NCBI GenBank assembly: GCA_965112735.1
Contig: OZ218959.1
Location: 682,001-746,000, forward strand
Source of the DNA: Phaeosaccion multiseriatum
Taxonomy: Eukaryota; Ochrophyta, other classes
Reading direction: 5' to 3'
DNA: 64,000 nt
The position numbers and the translations under genes were made by a program. Below, piece after piece: positions 26,230 to 39,665 of this stretch (position 1 is the first letter of the stretch; each line of letters begins with the position of its first letter). The notes under the pieces were generated by a model, which was not told the DNA's origin, ran no database searches, and saw only the letters and a program-made list of their open reading frames with translations.

Positions 26230-29200
26230 TCCTCCTCCTCCTCCTCCTCCTCCTCCTCCTCCTCCTCCTCCTCCTCCTCCTCCTCCTCCTCCTCCTCCTC
26301 CTCCTCCTCCTCCTCCTCCTCCTCCTCCTCCTCCTCCTCCTCCTCCTCCTCCTCCTCCTCCTCCTCCTCCTCCTCCTCCTCCTCCTCCTCCTCCTCCTCC
26401 TCCTCCTCCTCCTCCTCCTCCTCCTCCTCCTCCTCCTCCTCCTCCTCCTCCTCCTCCTCCTCCTCCTCCTCCTCCTCCTCCTCCTCCTCCTCCTCCTCCT
26501 CCTCCTCCTCCTCCTCCTCCTCCTCCTCCTCCTCCTCCTCCTCCTCCTCCTCCTCCTCCTCCTCCTCCTCCTCCTCCTCCTCCTCCTCCTCCTCCTCCTC
26601 CTCCTCCTCCTCCTCCTCCTCCTCCTCCTCCTCCTCCTCCTCCTCCTCCTCCTCCTCCTCCTCCTCCTCCTCCTGCTCCTCCTCCTCCTCCTCCTCCTCC
26701 TCGTCCTCCTCCTCCTCCTCCTCCTCCTCCTTCTTCTTCTTCTCCTCTTCCTCCTCCTCCTCCTCCTACTCCTTCTCCTCCTCCTCCTCCTGCTCCTCCT
26801 TTTCCTGCTCCTCCCCCTGCTGCTGCTCCTCCTGCGCCCGCTCCTCCTCCTTCTCCTCCTCCTTGTCCTCCTCCTCCTCCTGCCCTTGTCCTCCTCCTCC
26901 TCCTCCTCCTCCTCCTCCTCTCCTCCTCCTCCTCCTCCTCCTCCTCCTCCTCCTCCTCCTCCTCCTCCTCCTCCTCCTCCTCCTCCTCCTCCTCCTCCTC
27001 CTCCTCCTCCTCCTCCTCCTCCTCCTCCTCCTCCTCCTCCTCCTCCTCCTCCTCCTCCTCCTCCTCCTCCTCCTCCTCCTCCTCCTCCTCCTCCTCCTCC
27101 TCCTCCTCCTCCTCCTCCTCCTCCTCCTCCTCCTCCTCCTCCTCCTCCTCCTCCTCCTCCTCCTCCTCCTCCTCCTCCTCCTCCTCCTCCTCCTCCTCTT
27201 CTTCTCTCCTCCTCCTCCTCCTCCTCCTCCTACTCCTTCTCCTCCTCCTCCTCCTGCTCCTCCTTTTCCTGCTCCTCCCCCTGCTGCTGCTCCTCCTGCG
27301 CCCGCTCCTCCTCCTTCTCCTCCTCCTTGTCCTCCTCCTCCTCCTGCCCTTGTCCTCCTCCTCCTCCTCCTCCTCCTCCTGTTCCTCCTCCTCCTCCTCC
27401 TCCTCCTCCTCCTCCTCCTCCTCCTCCTCCTCCTTCTTCTCCTCCTCCTCCTCCTCCTCCTCCTCCTACTCTTTCCTCTCCTCCTCCTCAAACGGTTCCT
27501 CCTCCTGCTCCTCTTTCTCCTCCTCCTCTCCTCCTCCTCCTCCTCCTCCTCCTCCTCCTCCTCCTCCTCCTCCTCCTCCTCCTCCCCTCCTCCTCCTCCT
27601 CCTCCTCCTCCTCCTCCTCCTCCTCCTCCTCCTCCTCCTCCTCCTCCTCCTCCTCCTCCTCCTCCTCCTCCTCCTCCTCCTCCTCCTCCTCCTCCTCCTC
27701 CTCCTCCTCCTCCTCCTCCTCCTCCTCCTCCTCCTCCTCCTCCTCCTCCTCCTCCTCCTCCTCCTCCTCCTCCTCCTCCTCCTCCTCCTCCTCCTCCTCC
27801 TCCTCCTCCTCCTGCTCCTCCTCCTCCTCCTCCTCCTCCTCCTCCTCCTTCTCCTCCTCCTCCTCCTCCTGCTCCTCCTCCTCCTCCTCCTCCTCCTCGT
27901 CCTCCTCCTCCTCCTCCTCCTCCTCCTCCTTCTTCTTCTTCTCCTCTTCCTCCTCCTCCTCCTCCTACTCCTTCTCCTCCTCCTCCTCCTGCTCCTCCTT
28001 TTCCTGCTCCTCCCCCTGCTGCTGCTCCTCCTGCGCCCGCTCCTCCTCCTTCTCCTCCTCCTTGTCCTCCTCCTCCTCCTGCCCTTGTCCTCCTCCTCCT
28101 CCTCCTCCTCCTCCTCCTCCTGTTCCTCCTCCTCCTCCTCCTCCTCGTCCTCCTCCTCCTCCTCCTCCTCCTCCTTCTTCTTCTCCTCCTCCTCCTCCTC
28201 CTCCTCCTACTCTTTCCTCTCCTCCTCCTCAAACGGTTCCTCCTCCTGCTCCTCTTTCTCCTCCTCCTTCTCCTCCTCCTCCTCCTCCTCCTCCTCCTCC
28301 TCCTCCTCCTCCTCCTCCTCCTCCTCCTCCTCCTCTACCCCTCCTCGTCTACCCCTCCTCCTCCTCCTCCTCCTCCTCCTCCTCCTCCTCCTCCTCCTCC
28401 TCCTCCTCCTCCTCCTCCTCCTCCTCCTCCTCCTCCTCCTCCTCCTACTACTACTCCTCCTCCTCCTCCTCCTCCTCCTCCTCCTCCTCCTCCTCCTCCT
28501 CCTCCTCCTCCTCCTCCTCCTCCTCCTCCTCCTCCTCTACCCCTCCTCCTCTACCCCTCCTCCTCCTCCTCCTCCTCCTCCTCCTCCTCCTCCTCCTCCT
28601 CCTCCTCCTCCTCCTCCTCCTCCTCCTCCTCCTCCTCCTCCTCCTCCTCCTCCTCCTCCTCCTCCTCCTCCTCCTCCTCCTCCTCCTCCTCCTCCTCCTC
28701 CTCCTCCTCCTCCTCCTCCTCCTCCTCCTCCTCCTCCTCCTCTTCGTCGTCGTCGTCCTTCTCTCCCCCGTCCTCGTCGTCATTTTCTTCCTTTTCCCCC
28801 TCCTCCCCCTTATCCTCCTCCTCCCCCTCCTCCTCCTCCTCCTCCTCCTCCTCCTCCTCCTCCTCCTCCTCCTCCTCCTCCTCCTCCTCCTCCTCCTCCT
28901 CCTCCTCCTCCTCCTCCTCCTCCTCCTCCTCCTCCTCCTCCTCCTCCTCCTCCTCCTCCTCCTCCTCCTCCTCCTCCTCCTCCTCCTCCTCCTCCTCCTC
29001 CTCCGCCTCTTCTTCCTTCGTCTTCTTCTCCTCCTCCTCCTCCTCCTCCTCTCACGTTTCCTCCACCTCCTCCTCCTCTCCCTCCTCCTGCTCCTCCTCC
29101 TCTTCCTCCTCCTCCTGCTCTTCCTACACCTCCGCCTCCGCGTCGCCATTCTTCTCCTCCCCCTCCTCCTACGCCTCCTCGTCCTCCCCCCCCCCCTCCT

Positions 29201-32200
29201 CCTCCTCCTCCTCCTGCTGCTCTTCCTCCTCCTGTCCCTCCTCCTCCTTCTGCTGCGGGTCCTCCTCCTCCTCATCCTCCTCCTCCACCTCCTGCTGCTG
29301 CTGCTGCTACTCCTGCTCCTCCTCCTCCTCCTCCTCCTCCTCCTCCTACTCCTGCCCTCCTCCTCCTCCTTCTCTTCCTCCTCCTCCTCTTCCTCTCCTG
29401 CCCTTCTCCTGCCCTCCTCCTCCTCCACCTCCTCCTCCTCCTCCTCCCACTCCTCCTCCTTCTCCTGCTGCTCCTGAACGTCCACCTTGTTCTCTTCCTC
29501 CTCAGCGTCCCCTTTTTAAGCATTCTCCTTGTTCTCTTCCTCCACCACCTCCTCCTCTTCCTCCTCTTGCTCCGTTTCCTCCTTCTCCTCCTCGTCCTTC
29601 TCCTCCTCGTCCTCCTCCTCCTCCTCCTCCTCCTCCTCCTCCTCCTCCTCCTCCTCCTCCTCCTCCTCCTCCTCCTCCTCCCCCTCCCCCCCCTCCTCTC
29701 TCCTCCTCCTCCTCCTCCTCCTCCTCCTCCTCCTCCTCCTCCTCCTCCCCCTCCCCCTCCTCCACCACCCCCTCCTCCTCCTCCTCCTACCCTTCCTCTA
29801 CCCCTCCTCCTCCTCCTCCTCCTCCACCCCCTCCTCCTCCTCCTCCTCTACCCCTCCTCCTCCTCCTTGTCCTCCTCCTAATCCTCCTCCTCCTCCTCCT
29901 CCTCCTCCTCCTCCTCCTCCTCCTTCTCCTCCTCTCCCTTCGTCTTCTCGTCCTCCTCCTCCTCCTCCTCCTGTTCCTCCTCCTCCTCCTCCTCCTCCTC
30001 CTCCTCCTTCTCCTCCTTCTCCTCCTCCTCCTACTCTTTCCTCTCCTCCTCCTCAAACGGTTCCTCCTCCTGCTCCTCTTTCTCCTCCTCCTTCTCCTCC
30101 TCCTTCTCCTCCTCCTCCTCCTCTTCCTCCTCAAATGGTTCCTCCTCCTGCTCCTCCTCCTGCTCCTCCTGCTCCTCCTCCTCTCCCTACTCCTCCTCCT
30201 GCTCCTCCTCCTCTCCCTACTCCTCCTCTTCCTCCTCCTCCTCCTCCTCCTCCTCCTCCTTCTCACCTTCCTCCTCCTCCTTCTCTCCCTCCTCCTCCTC
30301 CTCCTCCTCCTCCTCCTCCTCCTGTTCCTCCTCCTTTTCCTCCTCCTCCTCCTCCTCCTCCTCCTCCTCCTCTTCGTCCTCCGCCTCCTCCACCTCTTCC
30401 TCCTCCTCCTCCTCCTCCTCCTCTTCGTCGTCGTCGTCCTTCTCTCCCTCCTTCTCTCCCCCGTCCTCGTCCTCATTTTCTTCCTTTTCCCCCTCCTCCC
30501 GCTTCTCCTCCTCTCCCTCCTCCCCTCCTCCTCCTTTTCCTCCTCCTCCTGCTCTTCCTACACCTCTGCCTCCGCGTCGTCATTCTCCTCCTCTCCCTCC
30601 ACCTCCGCCTCCTCGTCCTCCTCCCCCCCCTCCTCCTCCTCCTCCTCCTGCTGCTCTTCCTCCTCCTGTCCCTCCTCCTCCTCCTGCTGCTGGTCCTCCT
30701 CCTCCTCCTCCTCCTCCTCCTCCTTCTCTTCGTCGTCGTCGTCCTTCTCTCCCTCCTTTTCTCCCCCGTCCTCGTCCTCATTTTCTTCCTTTTCCCCCTC
30801 CTCCCGCTTCTCCTCCTCCTCCCCCTCCTCCTCCTCCTCCTCCTCTTCCTCCTCCGCCTCTTCTTCCTTCGTCTTCTTCTCCTCCTCCTCCTCCTCTCAC
30901 GTTTCCTCCACCTCCTCCTCCTCTCCCTCCTCCTGCTCCTCCTCGTTTTCCTCCTCCTCCTGCTCTTCTTACATCTCCGCCTCCGCGTCGTCATTCTCCT
31001 CCTCCCCCTCCTCCTACGCCTCCTCGTCCTCCTCCCCCCCCTCCTCCTCCTCCTCCTCCTCCTCCTGCTGCTCTTCCTCCTCCTATCCCTCCTCCTCCTC
31101 CTGCTGCGGGTCCTCCTCCTCCTCATCCTCCTCCTCCCCCTCCTGCTGCTGCTGCTACTCCTCCTCCTCCTCCTCCTCCTCCTCCTCCTCCTCCTCCTCT
31201 TCCTCCTCCTCCTCCTCCTCCTCCTCCTCCTCCTACTCCTGCCCTTCTCCTCCTCCTTCTCTTCCTCCTCCTCCTCTTCCTCTCCTGCCCTTCTCCTGCC
31301 CTCCTCCTCCTCCACCTCCTCCTTCTCCTCGTCCCCCTCCTCCTCCTTCTCCTGCTGCTCCTGAACGTCCTCCTTGTTCTCTTCCTCCTCCGCGTCCCCT
31401 TTTTAAGCATTCTCCTTGTTCTCTTCCTCCACCACCTCCTGCTCTTCCTCCTCTTGCTCCGTTTCCTCCTTCTCCTCCTCGTCCTTCTCCTCCTCCTCGT
31501 TCTCCTCCTCCTTCTCCTCCCCCTCCTCCCCCTCCCCCCCCTCCTCCTCCTCCTCCTCCTCCTCCTCCTCCTCCTCCTCCTCCTCCTCCTCCTCCTCCCC
31601 CTCCCCCTCCTCCACCACCCCCTCCTCCTCCTCCTCCTCCTCTACCCCTCCTCCTCCTCCTTGTCCTCCTCCTCCTAATCCTCCTCCTCCTCCTCCTAAT
31701 CCTCCTCCTCCTCCTCCTCCTCCTCCTCTCCCTTCGTCTTCTCGTCCTCCTCGTCCTCCTCCTCCTCCTGTTCCTCCTCCTCCTCCTCCTCCTCCTCCTC
31801 CTCCGCCTTCTTCTTCTTCTTCTTCTTCTCCTCCTCCTCCTCCTCCTCCTACTCTTTCCTCTCCTCCTCCTCAAACGGTTCCTCCTCCTGCTCCTCTTTC
31901 TCCTCCTCCTTGTCCTCCTCCTTGTCCTCCTCCTCCTCCTCTTCCTCCTCCTGCTCCTCCTGCTCCTCCTCCTCCTCCCCCTCCTCCTCCCTCTCCTCCT
32001 GCTCCTCCTGCTCCTCCTCCTCTCCCTACTCCTCCCACTCCTCCTCCTCCTCCTCCTCCTCCTCCTCCTCCTCCTCCTCCCCCTCCTCCTCCTCCTCCTC
32101 CTCCTCCTCCTCCTCCTCCTCCTCCTCCTCCTGTTCCTCCTCCTCCTCCTCCTCCTCCTCCTCCTCCTCCACCTCTTCCTCCTCCTCCTCCTCCTCCTCC

Positions 32201-35200
32201 TCCTCCTCCTCCTAATCCTCCTCCTCCTCCTCCTAATCCTCCTCCTCCTCCTCCTCCTCCCCCTCCTCCTCCTCCTCCACCCCCTCCTCCTCCTCCTCTA
32301 CCCCTCCTCCTCCTCCTTGTCCTCCTCCTCCAAATCCTCCTCCTCCTCCTCCTCCTCCTCCTCCTCTCCCTTCGTCTTCTCGTCCTCCTCCTCCTCCTCC
32401 TCCTCCTCCTCCTCCTGTTCCTCCTCCTCCTCCTCCTCCTCCTCGTCCTCCTCCTCCTCCTCCTTCTCCTTCTTCTTCTCCTCCTCCTCCTCCTCCTCCT
32501 CCTACTCTTTCCTCTCCTCCTCCTCAAACGGTTCCTCCTCCTGCTCCTCTTTCTCCTCCTCCTTCTCCTCCTTCTTGTCCTCCTCCTCCTGCTCTTCCTC
32601 CTCCTGCTCCTCCTGCTCCTCCTCCTCCTCCCCCTCCTCCTCCCTCTCCTCCTGCTCCTCCTGCTCCTCCTCCTCCTCCCCATCCTCCTCCCTCTCCTCC
32701 TGCTTCTCCTGCTCCTCCTCCTCTCCCTACTCCTCCCCCTCCTCCTCCTCCTCCTCCTCCTCCTCCTCCTCCTCCCCCTCCTCCTCCTCCTTCTCTCCCT
32801 CCTCCTCCTCCTCCTCCTCCCCCTCCTCCTGTTCCTCCTCCTCCTCCTCCTCCTCCTCCTGCTCCTCCTCCTCCTCCTCCTCCACCTCTTCCTCCTCCTC
32901 CTCCTCCTCCTCCTCCTCCTCCTCCTCCCCCTCCCCTTCGTCGTCGTCGTCCTTCTCTCCCTCCTTCTCTCCCCGGTCCTCGTCCTCATTTTCTTCCTTT
33001 TCCCGCTCCTCCCGCTTCTCCTCCTCCTTCTCCTCCTCCTCCTCCTCTTCTTCTTCCTCCTCCGCCTCTTCTTCCTTCGTCTTCTTCTCCCCCTCCTCCT
33101 TCTCTCACGTTTCCTCCTGCTCCTCCTGCTCTCCCTCCTCCTGCTCCTCCTCCTCTTCCTCCTCCTCCTGCTCTTCCTACACCTTTGCCTCCGCGTCGTC
33201 AATCTCCTCCTCCCCCTCCACCTCCGCCTCCTCGTCCTCCTCCCCCTCCTCCTCCATCTCCTCCTTCTGCTGCTCTTCCTCCTCCTGTCCCTCCTCCTCC
33301 TCCTGCTGCTGGTCCTCCTCCTCCTCCTCCTCCTCCTCCTCCTCCTCCTCCTCCTCCTCCTCCTCCTCCTCCTCCTCCTCCTCCTCCTCCTCCTCCTCCT
33401 CCTTCACCTCCTCCTCCTCCTTCACCTCCTCCTCCTCCTCCTCCTCCTCCTCCTCCTTCTGCCCTTCTCCTCCTCCTCCTCCTCCTCCTCCTGCTCCTCC
33501 TCCACCTCTTCATCCTCCTCCTCCTCCTCCTCCTCCTCCTCCTCCTCCTCCTCCTCCTCCTCCTCTTCGTCGTCGTCGTCCTTCTCTCCTTCCATCTCTC
33601 CCCCGTCCATCCTCATTTTCTTCCTTTTCCCCCTCCTCCCGCTTCTCCTCCTCTCCCTCCTCCTCCTCCTCCTCCTCCTCCTCCTCCTCCTCCTCCTCCT
33701 CCTCTTCCTCCTCCGCCTCTTCTTCCTTCGTCTTCATCTCCTCCTCCTCCTCTCACGTTTCCTCCACCTCCTCCTCCTCTCCCTCCTCCTGCTCCTCCTC
33801 CTTTTCCTCCTCCTCCTGCTCTTCCTACACCTCTGCCTCCGCGTCGTCATTCTCCTCCTCTCCCTCCACCTCCGCCTCCTCGTCCTCCTCCCCCCCCTCC
33901 TCCTCCTCCTCCTCCTGCTGCTCTTCCTCCTCCTGTCCCTCCTCCTCCTCCTGCTGCTGGTCCTCCTCCTCCTCCTCCTCCTCCTCCTCTTCGTCGTCGT
34001 CGTCCTTCTCTCCCTCCTTCTCTCCCCTCCTCCTCCTCTTCCTCCTCCGCCTCTTCTTCCTTCGTCTTCTTCTCCTCCTCCTCCTCCTCTCACGTTTCCT
34101 CCACCTCCTCCTCCTCTCCCTCCTCCTCCTCCTCCTCTCACGTTTCCTCCACCTCCTCCTCCTCTCCCTCCTCCTGCTCCTCCTCCTTTTCCTCCTCCTC
34201 CTCCTGCTCTTCCTACACCTCCTCCTCCTCCTCCTCCTCCTCCTCCTCCTTTTCCTCCTCCTCCTGCTCTTCCTCCTCCTCCTCCTCCTCCTCCTCCTCC
34301 TCCTGCTCCTCCTCCTCCTCCTGCTCCTCCTCCTCCTCCTCCTCCTCCTCCTCCTCTTCGTCGTCGTCGTCCTTCTCTCCCTCCTTCTCTCCCCCGTCCT
34401 CGTCCTCATTTTCTTCCTTTTCCCCCTCCTCCCGCTTCTCCTCCTCTCCCTCCTCCTCCTCCTCCTCCTCCTCCTCCTCTTCCTCCTCCGCCTCTTCTTC
34501 CTTCGTCTTCTTCTCCTCCTCCTCCTCCTCTCACGTTTCCTCCACCTCCTCCTCCTCTCCCTCCTCCTGCTCCTCCTCCTTTTCCTCCTCCTCCTGCTCT
34601 TCCTACACCTCTGCCTCCGCGTCGTCATTCTCCTCCTCCCCCTCCACCTCCGCCTCCTCCTCCTCCTCCCCCCCCTCCTCCTCCTCCTCCTTCTGCTGCT
34701 CTTCCTCCTCCTGTCCCTCCTCCTCCTCCTGCTGCTGGTCCTCCTCCTCATCCTCCTCCTCCTCCTCCTCTTCGTCGTCGTCGTCCTTCTCTCCCTCCTT
34801 CTCTCCCCCGTCCTCGTCCTCATTTTCTTCCGTTTCCCCCTCCTCCCGCTTCTCCTCCTCCTCCTCTTCCTCCTCCTCCTCCTCTTCCTCCTCCGCCTCT
34901 TCTTCTTTCGTCTTCTTCTCCTCCTCCTCCTCCTCTCACGTTTCCTCCACCTCCTCCTCCTCTCCCTCCTCCTGCTCCTCCTCCTCTTCCTCCTCCTCCT
35001 GCTCCTCCTCCTCCTCCTCCTCCTCCTCCTCCTCCTCCTCCCCCTCCTCCTCCTCCTCCTCCTCCTCCTCCTCCTCCCCCTCCTCCTCCTCCTCCTCCTC
35101 CTCCTCCTCCTCCTCCTCCTTGTCCTCCTCCTCCTCCTCCTCCTCCTCCTCCTCTTCGTCGTCGTCGGCCTTCTCTCCCTCCTTCTCTCCCCCGTCCTCG

Positions 35201-38200
35201 TCCTCATTTTCTTCCCTTTCCCCCTCCTCCCGCTTCTCCTCCTCCTCCCCCTCCTCCTCCTCCTCCTCCTCCTCCTCCTCTTCGTCGTCGTGGTCCTTCT
35301 CTCCCTCCTTCTCTCCCCCGTCCTCGTCCTCATTTTCTTCCTTTTCCCCCTCCTCCCGCTTCTCCTCCTCCTCCTCCTCCTCCTCCTCCTCCTCCTCCTC
35401 CTTTTCCTCCTCTTCGTCGTCGTCGTCCTTCTCTCCCTCCTTCTCTCCCTCCTTCTCTCCCCCGTCCTCGTCCTCATTTTCTTCCTTTTCCCCCTCCTCC
35501 CGCTTCTCCTCCTCCTCCCCCTCCTCCTCCTCCTCCTCCTCCTCCTCCTCCTCCTATTCCTCCTCCGCCTCCTCCTCCTCCTCCTCCTCCTCCTCCTCCT
35601 CCTCCTGCTCCTCCTCCTCCTCCTGCTCCTCCTCCTGGTCCTCCTCCTCCTCCTCCTCCTCCTCCTCTTCGTCGTCGTCGTCCTTCTCTCCCTCCTTCTC
35701 TCCCCCGTCCTCGTCCTCATTTTCTTCCTTTTCCCCCTCCTCCCGCTTCTCCTCCTCCTCCCCCTCCTCCTCCTCCTCCTCTTCCTCCTCCGCCTCTTCT
35801 TCCTTCGTCTTCTTCTCCTCCTCCTCCTCCTCTCACGTTTCCTCCACCTCCTCCTCTCCCTCCTCCTGCTCCTCCTCCTTTTCCTCCTCCTCCTGCTCTT
35901 CCTACACCTCCTCCTCCTCCTCCTCCTCCTCCTCCTCCTCCCTTTCCTCCTCCTGCTGCTCCTCCTCCTCCTCTCCTCCTCCTCCTCCTCCTCCTCCTCC
36001 TCCTCCTCCTCCTCCTCCTCCTCCTCCTCCTCCTCCTCCTCCTCCTCCTCCTCCTCCTCCTCCTCCTCCTCCTCCTCCTCCTCCTCCTCCTCCTCCCCCT
36101 CCTCCTCCTCCTCCTCCTCCTCCTCCTCCTCCTCCTCCTCCTCCTCCTCCTCCTCCTCCTCCTCCTCCTCCTCCTCTTCGTCGTCGTGGTCCTTCTGTCC
36201 CTCCTTCTCTCCCCCGTCCTCGTCCTCATTTTCTTCCTTTTCCCCCTCCTCCCGCTTCTCCTCCTCCTCCCCCTCCTCCTCCTCCTCCTCCTCCTCCTCC
36301 TCCTCTTCGTCGTCGTCGTCCTTCTCTCCCTCCTTCTCTCCCCCGTCCTCGTCCTCATTTTCTTCCTTTTCCCCCTCCTCCCGCTTCTCCTCCTCCTCCT
36401 CCTCCTCCTCCTCCTCCTCTTCCTCCTCCGCCTCTTCTTCCTTCGTCTTCTTCTCCTCCTCCTCCTCCTCCTCTCACTTTTCCTCCACCTCCTCCTCCTC
36501 TCCCTCCTCCTGCTCCTCCTCCTCTTCCTCCTCCTCCTGCTCTTCCTACACCTCCGCCTCCGCGTCGTCATTCTCCTCTTCCCCCTCTTCCTCCTACGCC
36601 TCCTCGTCCTCCTCCCCCCCCTCCTCCTCCTCCTCCTGCTGCTCTTCCTCCTCCTGTCCCTCCTCCTCCTCCTGCTGCGGGTCCTCCTCCTCCTCATCCT
36701 CCTCCTCGACCTCCTGCTGCTGCTGCTACTCCTGCTCCTGCTCCTCCTCCTCCTCCTCCTCCTCCTACTCCTCCTCCTACTCCTGCCCTTCTCCTCCTCC
36801 TTCTCTTCCTCCTCCTCCTCTTCCTCTCCTGCCCTTCTCCTGCCCTCCTCCTCCTTCACCTCCTCCTCCTCCTCCTCCCACTCCTCCTCCTTCTCCTGCT
36901 GCTCCTGAACGTCCTCCTTGTTCTCTTCCTCCTCAGCGTCCCCTTTTTAAGCATTCTCCTTATTCTCTTCCTCCACCACCTCCTCCTCTTCCTCCTCTTG
37001 CTCCGTTTCCTCCTTCTCCTCCTCGTCCTTCTCCTCCTCGTCCTCCTCCTCCTCGTCATTCTCCTCCTCCGCCTCCTCGTCCAACTCCCCCTCCTCCCCC
37101 TCCCCCCCCTCCTCTCTCCTCCTCCTCCTCCTCCTCCTCCTCCTCCTCCTCCTCCTCCTCCTCCTCCTCCTCCTCCTCCTCCTCCTCCTCCTCCTCCTCC
37201 TCCTCCTCCTCCTCCTCCTCCTCCTCCTCCTCCTCCTCCTCCCCCTCCTCCTCCTCCTCCTCCTCCTCCTCCTCCTCCTCCTCCTCCTCCTCTTCGTCGT
37301 CGTCGTCCTTCTCTCCCTCCTTCTCTCCCCCGTCCTCGTCCTCATTTTCTTCCTTTCCCCCCTCCTCCCGCTTCTCCTCCTCCTCCCCCTCCTCCTCCTC
37401 CTCCTCCTCCTCCTCCTCCTCCTCTTCGTCGTCGTCGTCCTTCTCTCCCTCCTTCTCTCCCCCGTCCTCGTCCTCATTTTCTTCCTTTTCCCCCTCCTCC
37501 CGCTTCTCCTCCTCCTCCTCCTCCTCCTCCTCCTCTTCCACCTCCGCCTCTTCTTCCTTCGTCTTCTTCTCCTCCTCCTCCTCCTCCTCCTCTCACTTTT
37601 CCTCCACCTCCTCCTCCTCTCCCTCCTCCTGCTCCTCCTCCTCTTCCTCCTCCTCCTGCTCTTCCTACACCTCCGCCTCCGCGTCGTCATTCTCCTCTTC
37701 CCCCTCCTCCTCCTACGCCTCCTCGTCCTCCTCCCCCCCCTCCTCCTCCTCCTCCTCCTGCTGCTCTTCCTCCCCCTGTCCCTCCTCCTCCTCCTGCTGC
37801 GGGTCCTCCTCCTCCTCATCCTCCTCCTCGACCTCCTGCTGCTGCTGCTACTCCTGCTCCTGCTCCTCCTCCTCCTCCTCCTCCTCCTACTCCTGCCCTT
37901 CTCCTCCTCCTTCTCTTCCTCCTCCTCCTCTTCCTCTCCTGCCCTTCTCCTGCCCTCCTCCTCCTCCACCTCCTCCTCCTCCTCCTCCCACTCCTCCTCC
38001 TTCTCCTGCTGCTCCTGAACGTCCTCCTTGCTCTCTTCCTCCTCAGCGTCCCCTTTTTAAGCATTGTCCTTATTCTCTTCCTCCACCACCTCCTGCTCTT
38101 CCTCCTCTTGCTCCGTTTCCTCCTTCTCCTCCTCGTCCTTCTCCTCCTCGTCCTCCTCCTCCTCGTCATTCTCCTCTTCCTCCTCCTCGTCCTACTCCCC

Positions 38201-39430
38201 CTCCTCCCCGTCCCCCCCCTCCTCTCTCCTCCTCCTCCTCCTCCTCCTCCTCCTCCTCCTCCTCCTCCTCCTCCTCCTCCTCCTCCTCCTCCTCCTCATC
38301 CTCCTCCTCCTCCTCCTCCACCTCCTCCTGCTCCTCCTCCTCCTCCTCCTCCTCCTCCTCCCCCTCCTCCTCCTCCCCCTCCTCCTCCTCCTCCTCCTCC
38401 TCCTCCTCCTCCTCCCCCTCCTCCTCCTCTTCCTCCTCCTCCTCCTCCTCCTCCTCCTCCTCCTCCTCCTCCTCCTCTTCGTCGTCGTCGTCCTTCTCTC
38501 CCTCCTTCTCTCCCCCGTCCTCGTCCTCATTTTCTTCCTTTCCCCCCTCCTCCCGCTTCTCCTCCTCCTCCCCCTCCTCCTCCTCCTCCTACTCCTCCTC
38601 CTCTTCGTCGTCGTCGTCCTTCTCTCCCTCCTTCTCTCCCTCCTTCTCTCCCCCGTCCTCGTCCTCATTTTCTTCCATTTCCCCCTCCTCCCGCTTCTCC
38701 TCCTCCTCCCCCTCCTCCTCCTCCTCCTCCTCCTCCTCCTCCTCCTCTTCCTCCTCCGCCTCTTCTTCCTTCGTCTTCTTCTCCTCCTTCTCCTCCTCCT
38801 CTCACATCTCCTCCTCCTCCTCCTCCTCTCCCTCCTCCTGCTCCTCCTCCTCTTCCTCCTCCTCCTGCTCTTCCTGCACCTCCGCCTCCGCGTCGTCATT
38901 CTCCTCCTCCCCCTCCTCCTACGCCTCCTCGTCCTCCTCCCCCCCCTCCTCCTCCTCCTCTTCCTGCTGCTCTTCCTCCTCCTGTCCCTCCTCCTCATCC
39001 TGCTGCGGGTCCTCCTCCTCCTCATCCTCCTCCTCCACCTCCTGCTGCTGCTGCTACTCCTGCTCCTCCTCCTCCTCCTCCTCCTCCTCCTACTCCTGCC
39101 ATTCTCCTCCTCCTTCTCTTCCTCCTCCTCCTCTTCCTCTCCTGCCCTTCTCCTGCCCTCCTCCTCCTCCACCTCCTCCTTCTCCTCCTCCCCCTACTCC
39201 TCCTTCTCCTCCTCCTCCTCCTCCTCCTCCTCCTCCTCCTCCTCCTCCTCCTCCTCCTCCTCCTCCTCCTCCTCCTCCTCCTTCTCCTCCTCCCCCTCCT
39301 CCTCCTCCACCACCCCCTCCTCCTCCTCCTCTACCCCTCCTCCTCCTCCTCCTCCTCCCCCTCCTCCTCCTCCACCCCCTCCTCCTCCTCCTCCTCTACC
39401 CCTCCTCTTCCTCCTTGTCCTCCTCTGTGC
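26230..39430 (+). repeat. (CCT/TCC)n polypyrimidine megasatellite, left block
   Basis: About 13.2 kb is almost entirely pyrimidine on the plus strand. It opens with about 148 uninterrupted triplets (26230-26674), with other long pure runs at 26921-27195 and about 27586-27812. Interruptions recur as marker motifs: TTCGTCGTCGTCGTCC or close variants about 18 times between 28.74 and 38.61 kb; CTCAAACGGTTCC near 27.49, 28.23, 30.05, 31.87 and 32.52 kb; and CCTTTTTAAGCATT near 29.51, 31.40, 36.94 and 38.05 kb. Units of about 1.11 kb are visible around 36-38 kb. CCT, CTC and TCC are not stop codons on either strand, so the very long open frames (poly-Ser/Pro/Leu, poly-Arg/Gly/Glu) are expected by chance. 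Confidence 0.97.
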
Positions 39431-39665
39431 TAAGCTGACGTAGAAAAGCTTAAGGGGTTTGGACCAAGTATTCGCCGCGCCTCTGGTGGGGCGTCGGTGT
39501 CCGTATTAAGTCTTTACTACTCACTTAGAGCTTGCAAGAAAAAGAGTGCTCTCCACACGCTTTCTATCTATCCCCCCTGGGTCAGGGGTGTCCATGAAGG
39601 TTACACTCATATTTCTGTGACCCCTGAATGTATGACCAACACTTTATAGGACAATAGCACACCTC
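39431..39665. other. Unique island separating the two megasatellite blocks
   Basis: About 235 bp of ordinary mixed sequence contains no gene. It has a CCCCTG/CAGGGG hairpin near 39575-39588 and an inverted pair TCAGGGGT (39582-39589) and ACCCCTGA (39620-39627). I saw no other copy in the window. Confidence 0.85.

Noticed and set aside
26766-28232. Minus-strand Arg/Gly/Glu-rich open frames (and similar ones to 58 kb)
   Set aside because: They mirror the AGG strand of the megasatellite and have no independent support.
26167-39438. 4,423-codon open frame of poly-Ser/Leu/Pro
   Set aside because: CCT, CTC, TCC and their complements contain no stop codons, so all frames stay open. Several frames and both strands are open at once, and no domain or codon signature is present.
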